A model generated the notes under the pieces. That model had not been told where the DNA came from, did no database searches, and worked only from the letters and a program-made list of their open reading frames with translations. This document shows, piece by piece, positions 1 through 12,400 of a stretch of 64,000 nucleotides of DNA. The stretch covers positions 2,608,142 through 2,672,141 of the forward strand of contig CM067532.1 of assembly GCA_034509925.1 (NCBI GenBank), read 5' to 3'. Made by a program: the position numbers and the translations under genes. This DNA comes from Hirudinaria manillensis (Eukaryota; Annelida; Clitellata; Hirudinida; Hirudinidae). Within the stretch, counting starts at the first letter, position 1, and every line of letters begins with the position of its first letter.

Positions 1-225
1 GATACTTTCAGTTTTCCTCGTGGGTCATGTTTACATAAATATTCCTGCCAAAGGTTCTCGTGTAAATAATTCATCGACAATGTTTTATTGTTGACTGTTG
101 TGACTCATGGCAGTCAGTTTTCTTAATTAATTATTAATTAATTAATTAATTAATTTTTAATTATTAATTGATGCCCAGCCATTGTTCACGAGGTTATCAG
201 ATGCGTGACTCACGGAATAAAGATG

Positions 226-360
226 TATCATCATCATCGTCGTCGTCGTTGTTGTCTTTATATATCGTGATAGGCATCTTCATTGTCGTCGTCGTCATCA
301 TCGTCATCGTTGTCGTCATCATCATCGTCATCGTTGTCGTCATCGTCATCGACATCATGC
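226..360. repeat. TCA/TCG trinucleotide microsatellite
   Basis: Imperfect runs of TCA, TCG and GTC/GTT triplets in two blocks (226-253 and 281-360). The hydrophobic Ile/Val reading frame across it is produced by the repeat and is not a gene. Confidence 0.9.
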
Positions 361-715
361 CGATGTCAATCCAGTATTGTATAGCATGTGTAATTAGATT
401 TCATTATTACCTATGGCGATATTTTTTTATATTTTTTAGGAATTTATTCTTAAAAAAATAAATAATTAGAAATTATTTTAAATAATAATTGGTAATAGCA
501 TTTAATTATTCTTTTTTTGCCCATTTTTTTCAATTACTGCTATTATTTTTTTTTTATCACGATCGACGTTGAAAATAATTCTCCCATCCCATGAAAGTTT
601 AAGGCAAACTCTCGAAAGTGCTTTGCAAATAAATAATTATAATAATATTAAAATAATTAGTTAAGAGTGTCATTATCATCATCATCATCATCATCAGTCA
701 TTCTTTACTAAGCCG

Positions 716-729
716 GTTGCCATGGCAAC
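716..729. promoter_or_regulatory. Perfect X-box palindrome (RFX-type site)
   Basis: The 14 bases GTTGCCATGGCAAC form a perfect inverted repeat and match the RFX-factor X-box consensus (GTNRCC, short spacer, RGYAAC). RFX factors drive ciliary and other genes in animals. No gene start is visible close by in the window, so the target is unknown and the site may be fortuitous. Confidence 0.45.
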
Positions 730-2000
730 GAACATCAACAACAACAACGACAGGGAGTCGGGTATTGTTGAAGTTGTTGCGAGGATGTTCCAGCTATTTG
801 TTGGTCCAGTTGTACCAGTTGTGTAATACCTCTCTGCACATTGATGATTTATTGAAACTCAATAAATAGGGAATATTTGAGTGATTGGTGGGCTGAAATG
901 GTAATGGTGTGGGTGTCCGCCTTATATGTATGGGAATTGGGTAGGGTGAGGACTCCAGGGGTGTTGCCCTGCGCTGCTGGTTGGTCGGCGAACAAGCGAC
1001 GAAACATGACATGACAATGATTGGACTGTCGGTGTTGCCAAAGGTAAGCACAGCATCAGCAGCAGCAACAACAACAACAGTAACAACAACGAATGTTTTG
1101 CAAGAACATTAAAGAGATCGAGAAATGTCTGATATGACTGAAAGTGTTTTTATTTATTTTCGATTTATTTCAAGTTTTTGCACCGAAAAACTGTTTCGTG
1201 TTGCATGTTCGTGAAATAATTTATAAAGTTAACAGAAAGAAAACGTTGAGATTTCATGTTTGCATTATTTAAAAAAAATTGATCTGAAAAAAGTGGGCTT
1301 TAAAAATATATGTTAATATTTGTTGTGTGTTTTGTGTCCATTGTTGTTACGCTCACATCCGATGTCCATGCTACAACCTACCCTGGTTCAGACCCACGAA
1401 CATTTCTGTTAGCAGACAACACAGGAGTTAGTTGCTAATAATCCTTTTCAAATAGATTGTTGTGATGTGCTGGCGTGTGAGATGACGGCAAATCCATATC
1501 GTGTGCCAGAAGTTTCAGAACGTATGGCAGGTTCAACAAATTATATAACAATAACATACTGGTTGCCGAAAACGAAGGTAGAACCATAGAACCATAGGAC
1601 CATAGAACTCAAAATCCACTCCTCATGAATGTTAAATTTCAAGTCTGTGAGAAAACTATGACTCATAATGAAAGGGATTGGAACATTTATGCAATGCTTT
1701 TACAATGTTTTATTTAGCTTGACATTTTAATGCATATTATAACATTTATCGAACAAACAAACAGCATCTGAACCAACCTCTGGGGAGTAAACAGTTTTTT
1801 AAAAACTGATTCATATTAATGAACTCAGGAAACACAAACCACGCAATTGTAGCGGATTTCCGCTGAAAGAATCGATTAATATTTTTATATTTTATTCTAA
1901 AATCTGATACGAATTCAAATACCAATTAATGGACTCGTCCCGTGGGGGATGTCAGGACTCATTCGAGTATAACAGCGGAATTCCAGGGTGCGAATTGTAT

Positions 2001-2150
<150 letters not shown>

Positions 2151-3067
2151 CTCACTATCACTATTCTAATATGATCAACAGGTATTCTACTGTGATTAGT
2201 TGTGGGAAGGCAAAAATGTGATCACAAAGTCGCAATTGGAGAAGTGACGAATTTAAACCCAAGCTTTTGGCCAACGATCCATCGTAACTTGCCAGCGATA
2301 ACTTTCTGCACAAATCACCGATTATAAAATTCTTTTAATGAAATGTCACGAAAAAATTTGAAGTCTTTTTTTCATACTTCAAAAGAGAAATTAATAACGC
2401 TAGTACAAAAAAATACATTAAAAACTACTATTTCTTTTCCTATTTCCGAACTCAGAGTCAGCCTTGAACAATCCACCTGTCTTAACAATACCTAAAAATT
2501 GTTTACCATTTCAACCGATTGTTTTCTTTTTTTAAATGAAGCTTTTCTCATTTTGGTTGCGTTTCTCGCAAAAACTCGTAGTAATTCATCTTCAGTATAA
2601 AACCAAGCAGAGGCTTCTGCAATCGACATCCGAAGCGTAAACAAGCACCGATCGACGTTCACGATACCTACGGTGCCCACACGATGCTCCGTTGAACGTG
2701 ACTTAAGGCTACAAAATGTTACGATTCCCGTCAGCTTAATGTCTTCCGAGATGTTAAATTACAACAAAAACGTAATATATTTAGATCGGTAGGTCCCTCA
2801 GGGTGCAATTACTAACATTTACTTTGATTGCAGCGATTCCTAGCGTTCAGAATCCAGAAAAACGTTCAGTAACTCTCTAATGGTACCATAAGACAGAGAC
2901 ATCTCATTGTTATTGTTGATGTTGTTTTTGTTGATTGTTTTGAATCACAAAGCCATAGAACAATCGTGCACACAATCAACATTCGCACGCTTAAAGAAAA
3001 TCAGTCGATCTAAATCAAAGTTTCCCGGTTTGCATGAAACAGTCCTCCGAGCTCCGATTCGCATCCT

Positions 3068-6000
3068 TTACAGATCGGCCGCCCTATAAATGGCCGAGAT
3101 ATCCATGTCTCCGTAACCTTTGGCCTTTGCCTTCTTGAATAGCTGAAGAACGTTTGAAACAATTTTGGCCAATGTTACAAAAATTGTGATTATAAAGTTA
3201 AATATTAAACGTAAATTATAATTGCTATCTCAAGGACAAGGTCACTGACAAAGCGACAGCATTGCAATGAAGGACTGAAAAAACTTGACAAAAAGCACAT
3301 CAATTAAAAACATCTCAAGACCACTGGAGTATGGTTGAGAAATATATCCACCATCATATTTAAACCCTGCAACTAACCTCATTAAAAACTAATATTAAAA
3401 AAAATATATAAATAAATATAAATATAATATAATATATTTAAATATTATATTATATAATATATTTAAATATTATATTATATAATATATTTAAATATTATAT
3501 TTAATATAATAATAATAAATAATATATTTAAATGTAATATAATATACTTAAGGTACAAAACAACATAACAGACATCAACAACATGTTTAAACCCTGCACC
3601 TAAACATATCATAGACTAATTACAAATAAATATTATTAAGACACAAAACAACAACACGACAACAGATGTCAACAACCTCATTTACAGCGGATCCTACGTG
3701 GAGCGGTTGATCCACAATCTCCGACATGTTGATTGCGAGTCTCAGATCCCTCTGCAGTGTTGTCAGCCTGCAACTGGCGTCGATGATCTTGTTTCTCACC
3801 ATGTCTGCCAGATTAAGAACACGATGTTACCAACGGCGACGCAAATTAATTTAATATCAAACTAATCGTTTAAAAAAAAATACGATAAATTAAAGAAATG
3901 ATACCATGAAAAGATATAGGCTTTTCTAATAGATTTTGTAATAGATATATATATATATAAAGAAATACATATAAATATTTTTCTTAACATATATAATACA
4001 TGGAAATATATTCAGTATTGCAATTATCCTTATCACCATTATTCCTATCATCCTTATCCTTTCACATAAGAACTCTTTCCACCGACCGTTTCCTTTTTCC
4101 CTGATGAGCGACGAACTGGCGCTGGAGTGACCGAGGACCTCCAGAACTTCCGAGGGATCGAGGCCCACCTTCGACGCCAGGGACAGGCTCTCTGCCAGTC
4201 CGGCCAGAGTCGTGCCGTAGAGGGCGTTAAGGACGATCTGCATTTTCGACGCCATGCCCAAATCAACTGCAGGACGAGCAAAATTCGTCAAAGGTACAAG
4301 ATATTATATTTGAAGACCAAAATGCATCCTTTAAAAGCATCAACGTCACCTGTAGTTACATCATCATCATCACCTGTACTGAAATCATTATCACCACCAC
4401 CACCATCATCACCACCACTGGGTACAAAACAGGACCTGACCTAAGTTGAAGACATTCTTTCCAATGGACTTGAGACATGATGAACAATCCTCGAACAAGG
4501 TCTGCTCACCAGATGTCAGGACGAGCATCTGACCGATTTTGGACATTTCACGGCTGCCGATCAGAGGAGCTTCGAGGAAGCGTCCGCCTCTCGTGGTGAT
4601 GGCCTGAAGGTAAAAGTGAGGTGCTGGGTGATGGATGGATGGATGGATGGATAAACAAATAAATGAAACTAAAGAACTTGAAAAGAAAACAATAAACCCA
4701 GGCATAAAAGATAATTCGATCGATTGCAGCAGACTGATCTTGCAAAAGGTTGCAATTGCTTGAAACAAACAAGCAAACAAACTTCAATCTCATAAGCAAT
4801 TTCTAAATTTTATCCTGCTAAGACATTATTAAGTCAACGAGCTAAATCTCTAAAAGTAGGTACAGATGTGTACTGATAAACAATTAACACCAATTTACGT
4901 TATTCTGAAGATGTAAATTGCTTGCAAGGATTTCAATGCTTCAACTCCATCATTATTCGTAACAAACCAAAACATAAAAATGATTGACACTAACGCACTA
5001 CAGTCCTTATTAAGTAACAAGTTAAACGTTAAACAAATGAATCGATTGCAGATCAAAGCGATACAGATTAGTCTAAATTTAGTATCGAACCTCGGCCACG
5101 TCCATGGTGGTTTCTGTGTCCACGGTGGAGAGGTTCACGAATCCCTTGCCGTCAGAGATGGCCTGGAGGACTCCTTTCCCACCAAACACGACCTGCATTC
5201 AAATCAATCTTCCATGGAGGATGATGGATGGATGGACGGATGGAAGCATCAATTTTGCGTCAGTTCATTTATCCGTGCTGCAGTCGAGTGCTTAAGCGTG
5301 TACGTGCGCGCGCGTGCATCTGAGAAGGCAAAAACTCACGTCTTTGAGGGCCGTGGCGTCTGAGACACAGGCGAAGGTGATGTCGCATTGGTTCACGACT
5401 TCGCTCGGAGTCGAACATTTTGTGGCTCCCTTCTTCAGAAGATCTTTGCACTGTGCAAAGAAATAAATGATTATTAATTATTATTATTATTATTATTTGC
5501 ACTATATGATTACTTAAATAAATAATTATTAATCAAGGAAATAAATAACTAAGTTACATTAATCAAAGTAATACCAAAGCAGACCCCTCTTAAATCATGT
5601 ATAGCTAATCGACATTAACAAAGCCCACGAAAATGCCAAACTGATATTAATAATAGTAGTAATACATAACTTCAGAGACATGTTCAAACTACCAATTAAC
5701 AAAAATTGGTTGATAACCAATACTAAATCTAAATCAGTCCAACCTTGGAAATCGTCCTATTCCAGATGGTCACCTGGTGACCTGTGGCCAGGAGGCAGCC
5801 CACCAGGGCCTCTCCGAGGTCCCCGATGCCCAGGAACCCGATCCTCTTCGACGTTGGCACGATGCCAGATTTCAGTTTGGCGACGTTGGAGGTCGTGGTC
5901 GTTGCTGGTGGCAGAATGTCGGGCAGGAAGGCCTTCTTGGAGGAAGACTTCTGTTTGTTTAATTAATTAAGTAATTAATTAGTTAATTCAATAATAATAT

Positions 6001-8802
6001 CAATAAGGTTATAAGGACATGTTCAGAAAATGAACTCCTTTGGAATGCTTGATTATTTGTGATTAATAAGAAAAAGTAGCTTAAATATAAATTCTGCATA
6101 AATAAAGCCTAAAATTTAAAAAAAATAGACTCTTAGTATCTTAAATCTTAGTATCACAGTATCTTAAATAGATCCTTAGACATCCAAAATTATAGCTAAA
6201 TTATGGCATGGAGCTACAAACAGCAACCTGATTTTCTGCTGATTGTTTGGTAGGCACCTGTGATTTCCTCGTCACCTTGGTGATGGCGATTGGAACCGGC
6301 TTCTCGTTGGCCGAATCTTTGTCTTCCGACTTCGGCTCCTCCGCCATTTCGGCGTCCGGTCCCCTTTCCTCTTTGTCGACGTCGTTGTCTTCCAAAGCGC
6401 TTTCGTCCTTCTTGGACGCGACTTCCTTCTCGTCTTCTTCGTCGTCTTGCATCTTGTCGATCTGTTTGTCTGCCTCTGCGACCTCCGCTTCTTTGACGTC
6501 AGCATCTTCACTTATCTTCTGCTTCTTCTTCTCCTCCTCCTGATGCTCCTCTTCCTCCTCCTCTTCTTCTTCGTCCGTCTTGACCTTCCGCCTGCTCAGC
6601 CTCCTGGTTTTCACCTCCACCTCGCCCTCCGTCTTGCTCGACTTCGTGGGTTTGACCTCCTCCTCTGCCTCTTCCCCTTCGTCTTTCGTCTTCCCCTTGG
6701 CCAGACTCTGTCTCTTGCGACCCCTCTTTGTGGTCGAGGCACTCTGTCGATCAAAAGACATAAAGATACAATTCGTCTGAAAACATCACCGATGCCATTT
6801 GAATGAATTTGTTGTCGTTATTATTAAATTTATTAAATTAAAAATAAAATCACACCTGGGCTTCCTCCTCTTTCTTCATGGAAACAGGAGACTGTGGTCT
6901 CGATTCTTCTTCCTTCTAAAAGCAGGAAATAATTTTAAAAAAACTAAAAGCAGACGTTACACGATACACAGAAACTGCTTTCAATCGGGTCTGCTATAAT
7001 ATCAAGCAACTTAACTGCAAGAATCCCAATAAGAATAAATATTGAACTTATTAATTACAACAGAAGACGATGATAGTAATTATCATTTAATTACCTCAGG
7101 AATCGTTCCACCGCTTTCTCTGACTTCGTTATCAATGGCGTCGACTGCTTCCTGGAAACTGGCAGAAGGTCTGCTAAGAGTCATGTACTTCTCCCTGTTT
7201 TCGAGGTACGGCCAGACGTTGTCGCACGTCACCCAGGCACTACGACGTAAACAAAAATATTTACGTCAAATATCAACAACAACTACGAAGTCGATAACAA
7301 GGAACAACAACAGAAGCAACAACACGAATCCAACAACAAATTGGCACATGCAAAATCTTTAAAACTCACTAGTTCTCTGAGCCAAAGAAGAAAATGTAGC
7401 ATCTGGGCTTCTTATCGGAGACCCTCTTGTTTTCTGGCGGCGTGGATACCTGTTAGGAAGGCATTAAAATAGTAATTATCAGAATTATTAACAATTTTAG
7501 GGTAATAATGTCCCATCCATTATAATTTATGAAAGTCAAAGAATCGTTCGTAGCCATTCAAATTATGACAAGGCTGAACTTAAACAATTTATTAGCAATA
7601 ATCAGAAATGTATAATAAGAAAATAATAACAAATAATAACAATAAGAAAAGCAAATGTTAAACAGCTGTAGTATCAAAACCACCAAAAACCCAACAAGTC
7701 AAGACTAAAAAACATTCCTGAAATGACAAAATCTTATCAGGTGTAATCTTATATCTGCTTATAAATTAGGGTTACACCCAATTTAAGTTGTGAACATCAA
7801 GATAACCATATAAATCTACTTTATAAAACACATGAAACAAAGCAATGTAGAATAATATCCAGTCAAAATATTCTCATAGCAGCGTCATAAAAAGGAGCCG
7901 ATGAAATATGGAAGAGAACCCGAAACTCACCTTGCCAGGCCACGGAGGGAAGCCCTTCATCTTGGCCCTGAGGAGAAGAAAAATGCTCATTCAAGCTCAT
8001 AAAAACTGTTTCATTATACTAGCTAAGAAAAGTTTGGAAAAAAATCACATTAAAATAGAGGCCCTACATCGTTACAATAAATTAATTATAGCTACCCAAC
8101 TTTTCAATTAAATACATAAATATATCACATGTTATTGAAGCCCTGCTCACATATTAAAACTATGGGCATATGCATGTGCTTGATTAAAATTTAGGTGGAA
8201 AATTTAATATTTTACATTAAAATTTTCAAGATCATGAAAAAATCTTCCACTTTAAAATAAGTTCTGAAGAATAATAATGAATGATGGTGAATCTCATAAA
8301 TTCTTGCAAGTTTAAAAGCCTTTAGAGCTAGTTTAATAGTGACTTTGTATCAAATACTATAACAAAAAATGTAAAAGTCATTTACAATTTCACTTTGTCC
8401 ACACATCGCTTAATAAATAAATGAACAAAACAAATTATAAACAAAAATTTTAAATAGTTAACGTGATCAATGACAACTTAATAGTTTTCTTAACCTAGCG
8501 GGCCATTTTGGTGTTAGTTAAAGTAATGAGCAGGCCATTTGTTTGCAAAACTTAATGTATGTACGAGCGTTGCTACGAGCCGTATGATAGCTTCTGATAT
8601 TTCGACGGGCCTCCGCGCAACACAATGCCACGCCAAATCCGCATCGTAAATCGAGGCCCGAAAGTCCAATCTCGTCAAGGATAACTTCCAAAACCGATCT
8701 ATTTCTTCTCAAACTTTAACCGAAATAAAAATTAGCATTCAATAAAACACGTAAAAGCTAAAATTACCATACGAGGTCCCCAATTTTGAAATTGGCAGCC
8801 AT
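3068..8802 (-). CDS. GLYR1: GLYR1 homologue: PWWP plus 6-phosphogluconate-dehydrogenase-like chromatin protein
   Basis: GLYR1 (NPAC/NP60) binds nucleosomes through its PWWP domain and partners histone demethylase in transcribed chromatin. Thirteen coding exons, all GT-AG and in frame: 8802-8768, 7967-7931, 7449-7370, 7239-7095, 6915-6856, 6743-6228, 5950-5744, 5450-5340, 5192-5091, 4603-4441, 4266-4087, 3804-3677 and 3142-3068, about 612 residues (human about 553). The start reads MAANFKIGDLVWAKMKGFPP, a typical PWWP opening. Exon 6 has a basic AT-hook-like KRGRKR followed by a long Lys/Glu/Asp-rich linker. The dehydrogenase half begins with the nucleotide-binding GIGDLG (about 332-337), and the C-terminus reads DMDISAIYRAADL. 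The position of the beta-hydroxyacid dehydrogenase catalytic Lys is Gln (about 495), so it is probably not an enzyme. The exon 6 donor could also be 30 bases earlier (6258). Confidence 0.93.
3431..3505. repeat. 25-bp AT-only tandem repeat in the last GLYR1 intron
   Basis: Three head-to-tail 25-base units start at 3431, 3456 and 3481, each opening AATATATTTAAATATTATAT. The third unit diverges at its end. Irregular AT-only sequence flanks it (about 3396-3552). Confidence 0.85.
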
Positions 8803-9494
8803 ACCAGTGTTATTTTTAAAATTGATGGTAGTGCGCGAATGAATCTAAAACGAAGTTTTATGCAAAATAATCAAACCGCTTTTTTGAAAGAAAATGTTTT
8901 TATTTATTCAAATAGCGATATAATATGCGTTTTAATAAAAAAAAATATGGTAACTTTGTAACAAAAATCAATCTAAGTTTTTATCAAAGTAAATAATAAT
9001 TATTTAGAATAATTTACATTAAAATTTTAAAAAATTAAAAAAAAAACTATATCTCTTAAAATTATTCGTCAACGTGAGTGCCACCAGGTCGCACAATGTA
9101 GAGGAACTTTTCCAGATACTTTTTATTAATAATTTCGTTTCAAATTGTAAACATTCTTAAAATATTTAAATTTTAAAAGATGTTTACTTTTTAATTTTTT
9201 TTCTGTAAGTAAGTCAAATTATTGACCTCTTGGCTCAAACCATACATTTTCCAACTTGTAAATATTATTAAATCAGGTACCATTCGCTTTATTTAATTAA
9301 TTTCCATCCATACGGTGAGAAATTTTCCAGGGAATTTTGCTGTTCCTAAAAGATAGACCTTGGCATGACACCCAACCATCCTTGCAATAAAATTTTACAT
9401 ATATTGTCAAAATGGCCGTTATTCAGTTGTTTTGGATTTGAACGCATTTAGGGTGAGTTTCTAGTCGAGCCTTTTTCGCTAAAAACTCGTGAGA
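8803..9494. promoter_or_regulatory. Intergenic gap between divergent GLYR1 and ubinuclein
   Basis: The two start codons point away from each other with about 690 AT-rich bases between them, so the promoters of both genes must lie within this gap or in unseen 5' exons. No TATA box stands out. A shared bidirectional promoter is inferred from the layout only. Confidence 0.5.
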
Positions 9495-12400
9495 ATGCTT
9501 GGATCAAGGAGAGAACCATTGCTGACAGTTGCCGACAAAGACAAAGATGAAATTTTAGTTCTGCCAACGATTCGATTTAATATAAAACTTGAGCTCCCAA
9601 TCGAATCTGTTAGCTCGGAACTTTCGTTCATCGACTTAAATGTAAGTCATTATTTTTATTCCATCAATTATATGAAAAGCCTGTTTTCCAGCGATTCGTG
9701 CGACTGCGAGTTGCATTTAGTTTTTCAATGTTCGAGCAGGATCTAAAGAGATTCAGTTACGGTTTGTACATTGTGTAAATGTCGGTCAAACAGCAAAACA
9801 CACGCCATCTTGTTCCTCTGTTTGTCATTTTCATAATACTTGCGAAGAGAAGGCAGGCCGACAACATATGATTTCAGGCCCCGCTATGCACTGTCCTCTG
9901 CCCGAATGCGCCCCAGCAGAATCTGTCCAATTTCTAATGCTCGTCCTAGAGACGGGTTCATTTTGTTTTAAATTTTGCAATCCTAAATTCCATCATAGAC
10001 GGATACGCATCTCGCTCCGGAGCATTTCCGACTGGAAACGAAAAGACCGCTTCGTCGCGTCATTAACATAAAGTTTCAGATGGGCTGGGCTTGGATTGAT
10101 TACGATTTCTTAGTCTAAATAGTTCCGATCCTAGAGAGAGAAAAGAGTCTCTCCATTACTGATATTCTATTGCAACGAAGCAGTCTCGGTCAATCGGCCA
10201 TTTGTAGACATTTTAAGTCTCCTTTGCAAAGCTGCAAGGAGCAATGTTATCGCTTGGGAGGCCGGGATTTCTCGGGTTGTGCGTCTGTTTCCGCCTCTGC
10301 GCACTGCTCTGGAGCCAAAACCTGCCTCCCACTGCCACCATGGTCGGACCGGGATGGTGCCGACGGAGATAAATATATATTAAAAAGAAAAAAAAAGTGT
10401 TTAATTAACGAGAAAGCACCACGTCTAGGTAAAATAAGCTGGTCTGCGGCCTGCTAGCTTAGCTATTGCACGCCCATCCATTGGCTCGTGGCGTGTATGC
10501 GAGAGAAGGCACTTTCTAAAGCACTTTGATGCAATTTTCGAAATGTTTAGACTCGGAATAACAGGCTCGAGGTGGCCATGACAGCCGACATTTTTAATTA
10601 TGATCAGTTATTACGTAATTATTACTGCCAATATTATTAATTAGAAGTATAATTATTTTGTAAGAAAAAAATTATCACGTACAGATTACGATATTTTCGT
10701 GGCGAAAGAGATTTCTCTATCGGGTGAATTTTTGAAGCAGTTTGTCGGATGGTTTTGTGACTTTGTGAATGATTGGTCGGTGTTGTTGCGCCGTGTGCGT
10801 CGTTGTTTGCGTGCGTGATAATGTGTCGTTGGATTATTGTTGACAACGACATTTGTTGGTTTTCATGTCTCCATTGAAGTTTAAAAATTGCCTTTTGTTT
10901 GTAAAGCACCATCTCTCGCTCAACCCTTGTTTACCTAAGATAGTTATTTTTAGCGACCAGATTTAATTAATGACTTGCATATAATTAAAGCCTTTTACGT
11001 ACACGTATGATTATAAATTGTGAATGATTGTACGTTGGAGGAGACATTTTTAAAATGGCGCTGCCAAAAATATACTTTTTGGTATTTTAATCATAATTTA
11101 ATTTATAAAATATTTCCATAACTTACGCGTTCGGTTCGTTTTTTTTTTACTAAAGCTTTTAATGAAATTATAAACACTTTTGAAATTATAAAATGAAAAT
11201 CATGTTAAATGTTATACCATATAAGTTCCATATTTATTAACATAACTTTTTATGGGCTAAAATATTTTTTTTTTTACAATTAGGAAGGTAAAAATGGTGA
11301 AAAACAACTGGCTGACGATCCATTTGGAAGAGAGGATTCAGAAGAAATGGGAAAACTCAGGAGAATTGCAGACAAATTCAATTCCAAATATGTGAGTTAT
11401 TTTCTTGCAATGATTTTGTGTTGATTTTAAGCTTTTGTGGTTCTGATCAAATGTTTTTTTCTGTGATTTATCTTTGAAATATCATTCTATTTCAGGGAGA
11501 ATCGACCAAAAAATCAAAGAAAAGGAAAAGAAACATAAAAGATATTGTGGATATAGGAGAAGGATATTGCGAGGATTCGTTTGTTGATAATTCAGAAGCG
11601 GTAAGCATGATTAATATTTTTATAAGTAGACTTAGGGAATGTTATCATAATAAATATTTTACATATATTTTAAATATTTTATTATTCATAATAAATATTT
11701 TAACATGGATTTGGAGATCAGTTGGATTCAATTGGTATTTCTAGTACGATGAAGTCGTTCCATGGTGTCTTGACACCGAACATGGGGGCTTTTACATCAA
11801 CGAAGGGGTTCTGGACTTCATAAAGAATGATGATTCTGATCGAGAGGATCAGCCGAAGAAGAAGAAAGAGAAATACGTCAGTGACATTATTTTGCATTTG
11901 TTCGTGACATGGCATCAGCGCCCCGATTGAATGTCGCATCAACCAATCAACTGCAATTATCAATCATCAATTTTTCAGGAGGAAGACCAAGATAACATGA
12001 AGAAAAAATCTAAAGTTGTTGATCACAAGAAACCGAAACTAAAGTGAGATTTAAATTTACAAACAAATTGTTACGAAAAGCAAAAGTCATTTCAATCAAT
12101 TGACCTCTTCCGAACGAAGGAAAAAGATGAAATCCAATGCGGAAGGTTTGCCAAAATCGGAAATCGAGCCGACCTTGACCACACCCTCTTTTGTCCCCGC
12201 ACCCGTCCCCAAGACGGAGAAGCTGCTGCCGTTGGTGGTGGAAGATGTGGATCAGTCGATGGTGGTAGAGGAGGAGGTGAGTGAGTTGGAGGAGAGTTTC
12301 ACCATCGAGGAACCCGAGGAGGATCCGACGATCGCTCAGTCGATCACGGAACTCACCTGCGAGGTCATTCAGGTACGCTCGTGTTCGTTATTGAATGTAA

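Noticed and set aside
3926..4086. Read-through of GLYR1 exon 11 into a Ile/Met/Tyr-rich frame
   Set aside because: The donor after GGAAACG joins in frame to exon 12 and restores exactly the family spacing; the extra residues are translated intron.
12044..12080. Alternative 37-base ubinuclein intron
   Set aside because: It keeps frame but is very short; the acceptor before 12120 has a better pyrimidine tract and also keeps frame.
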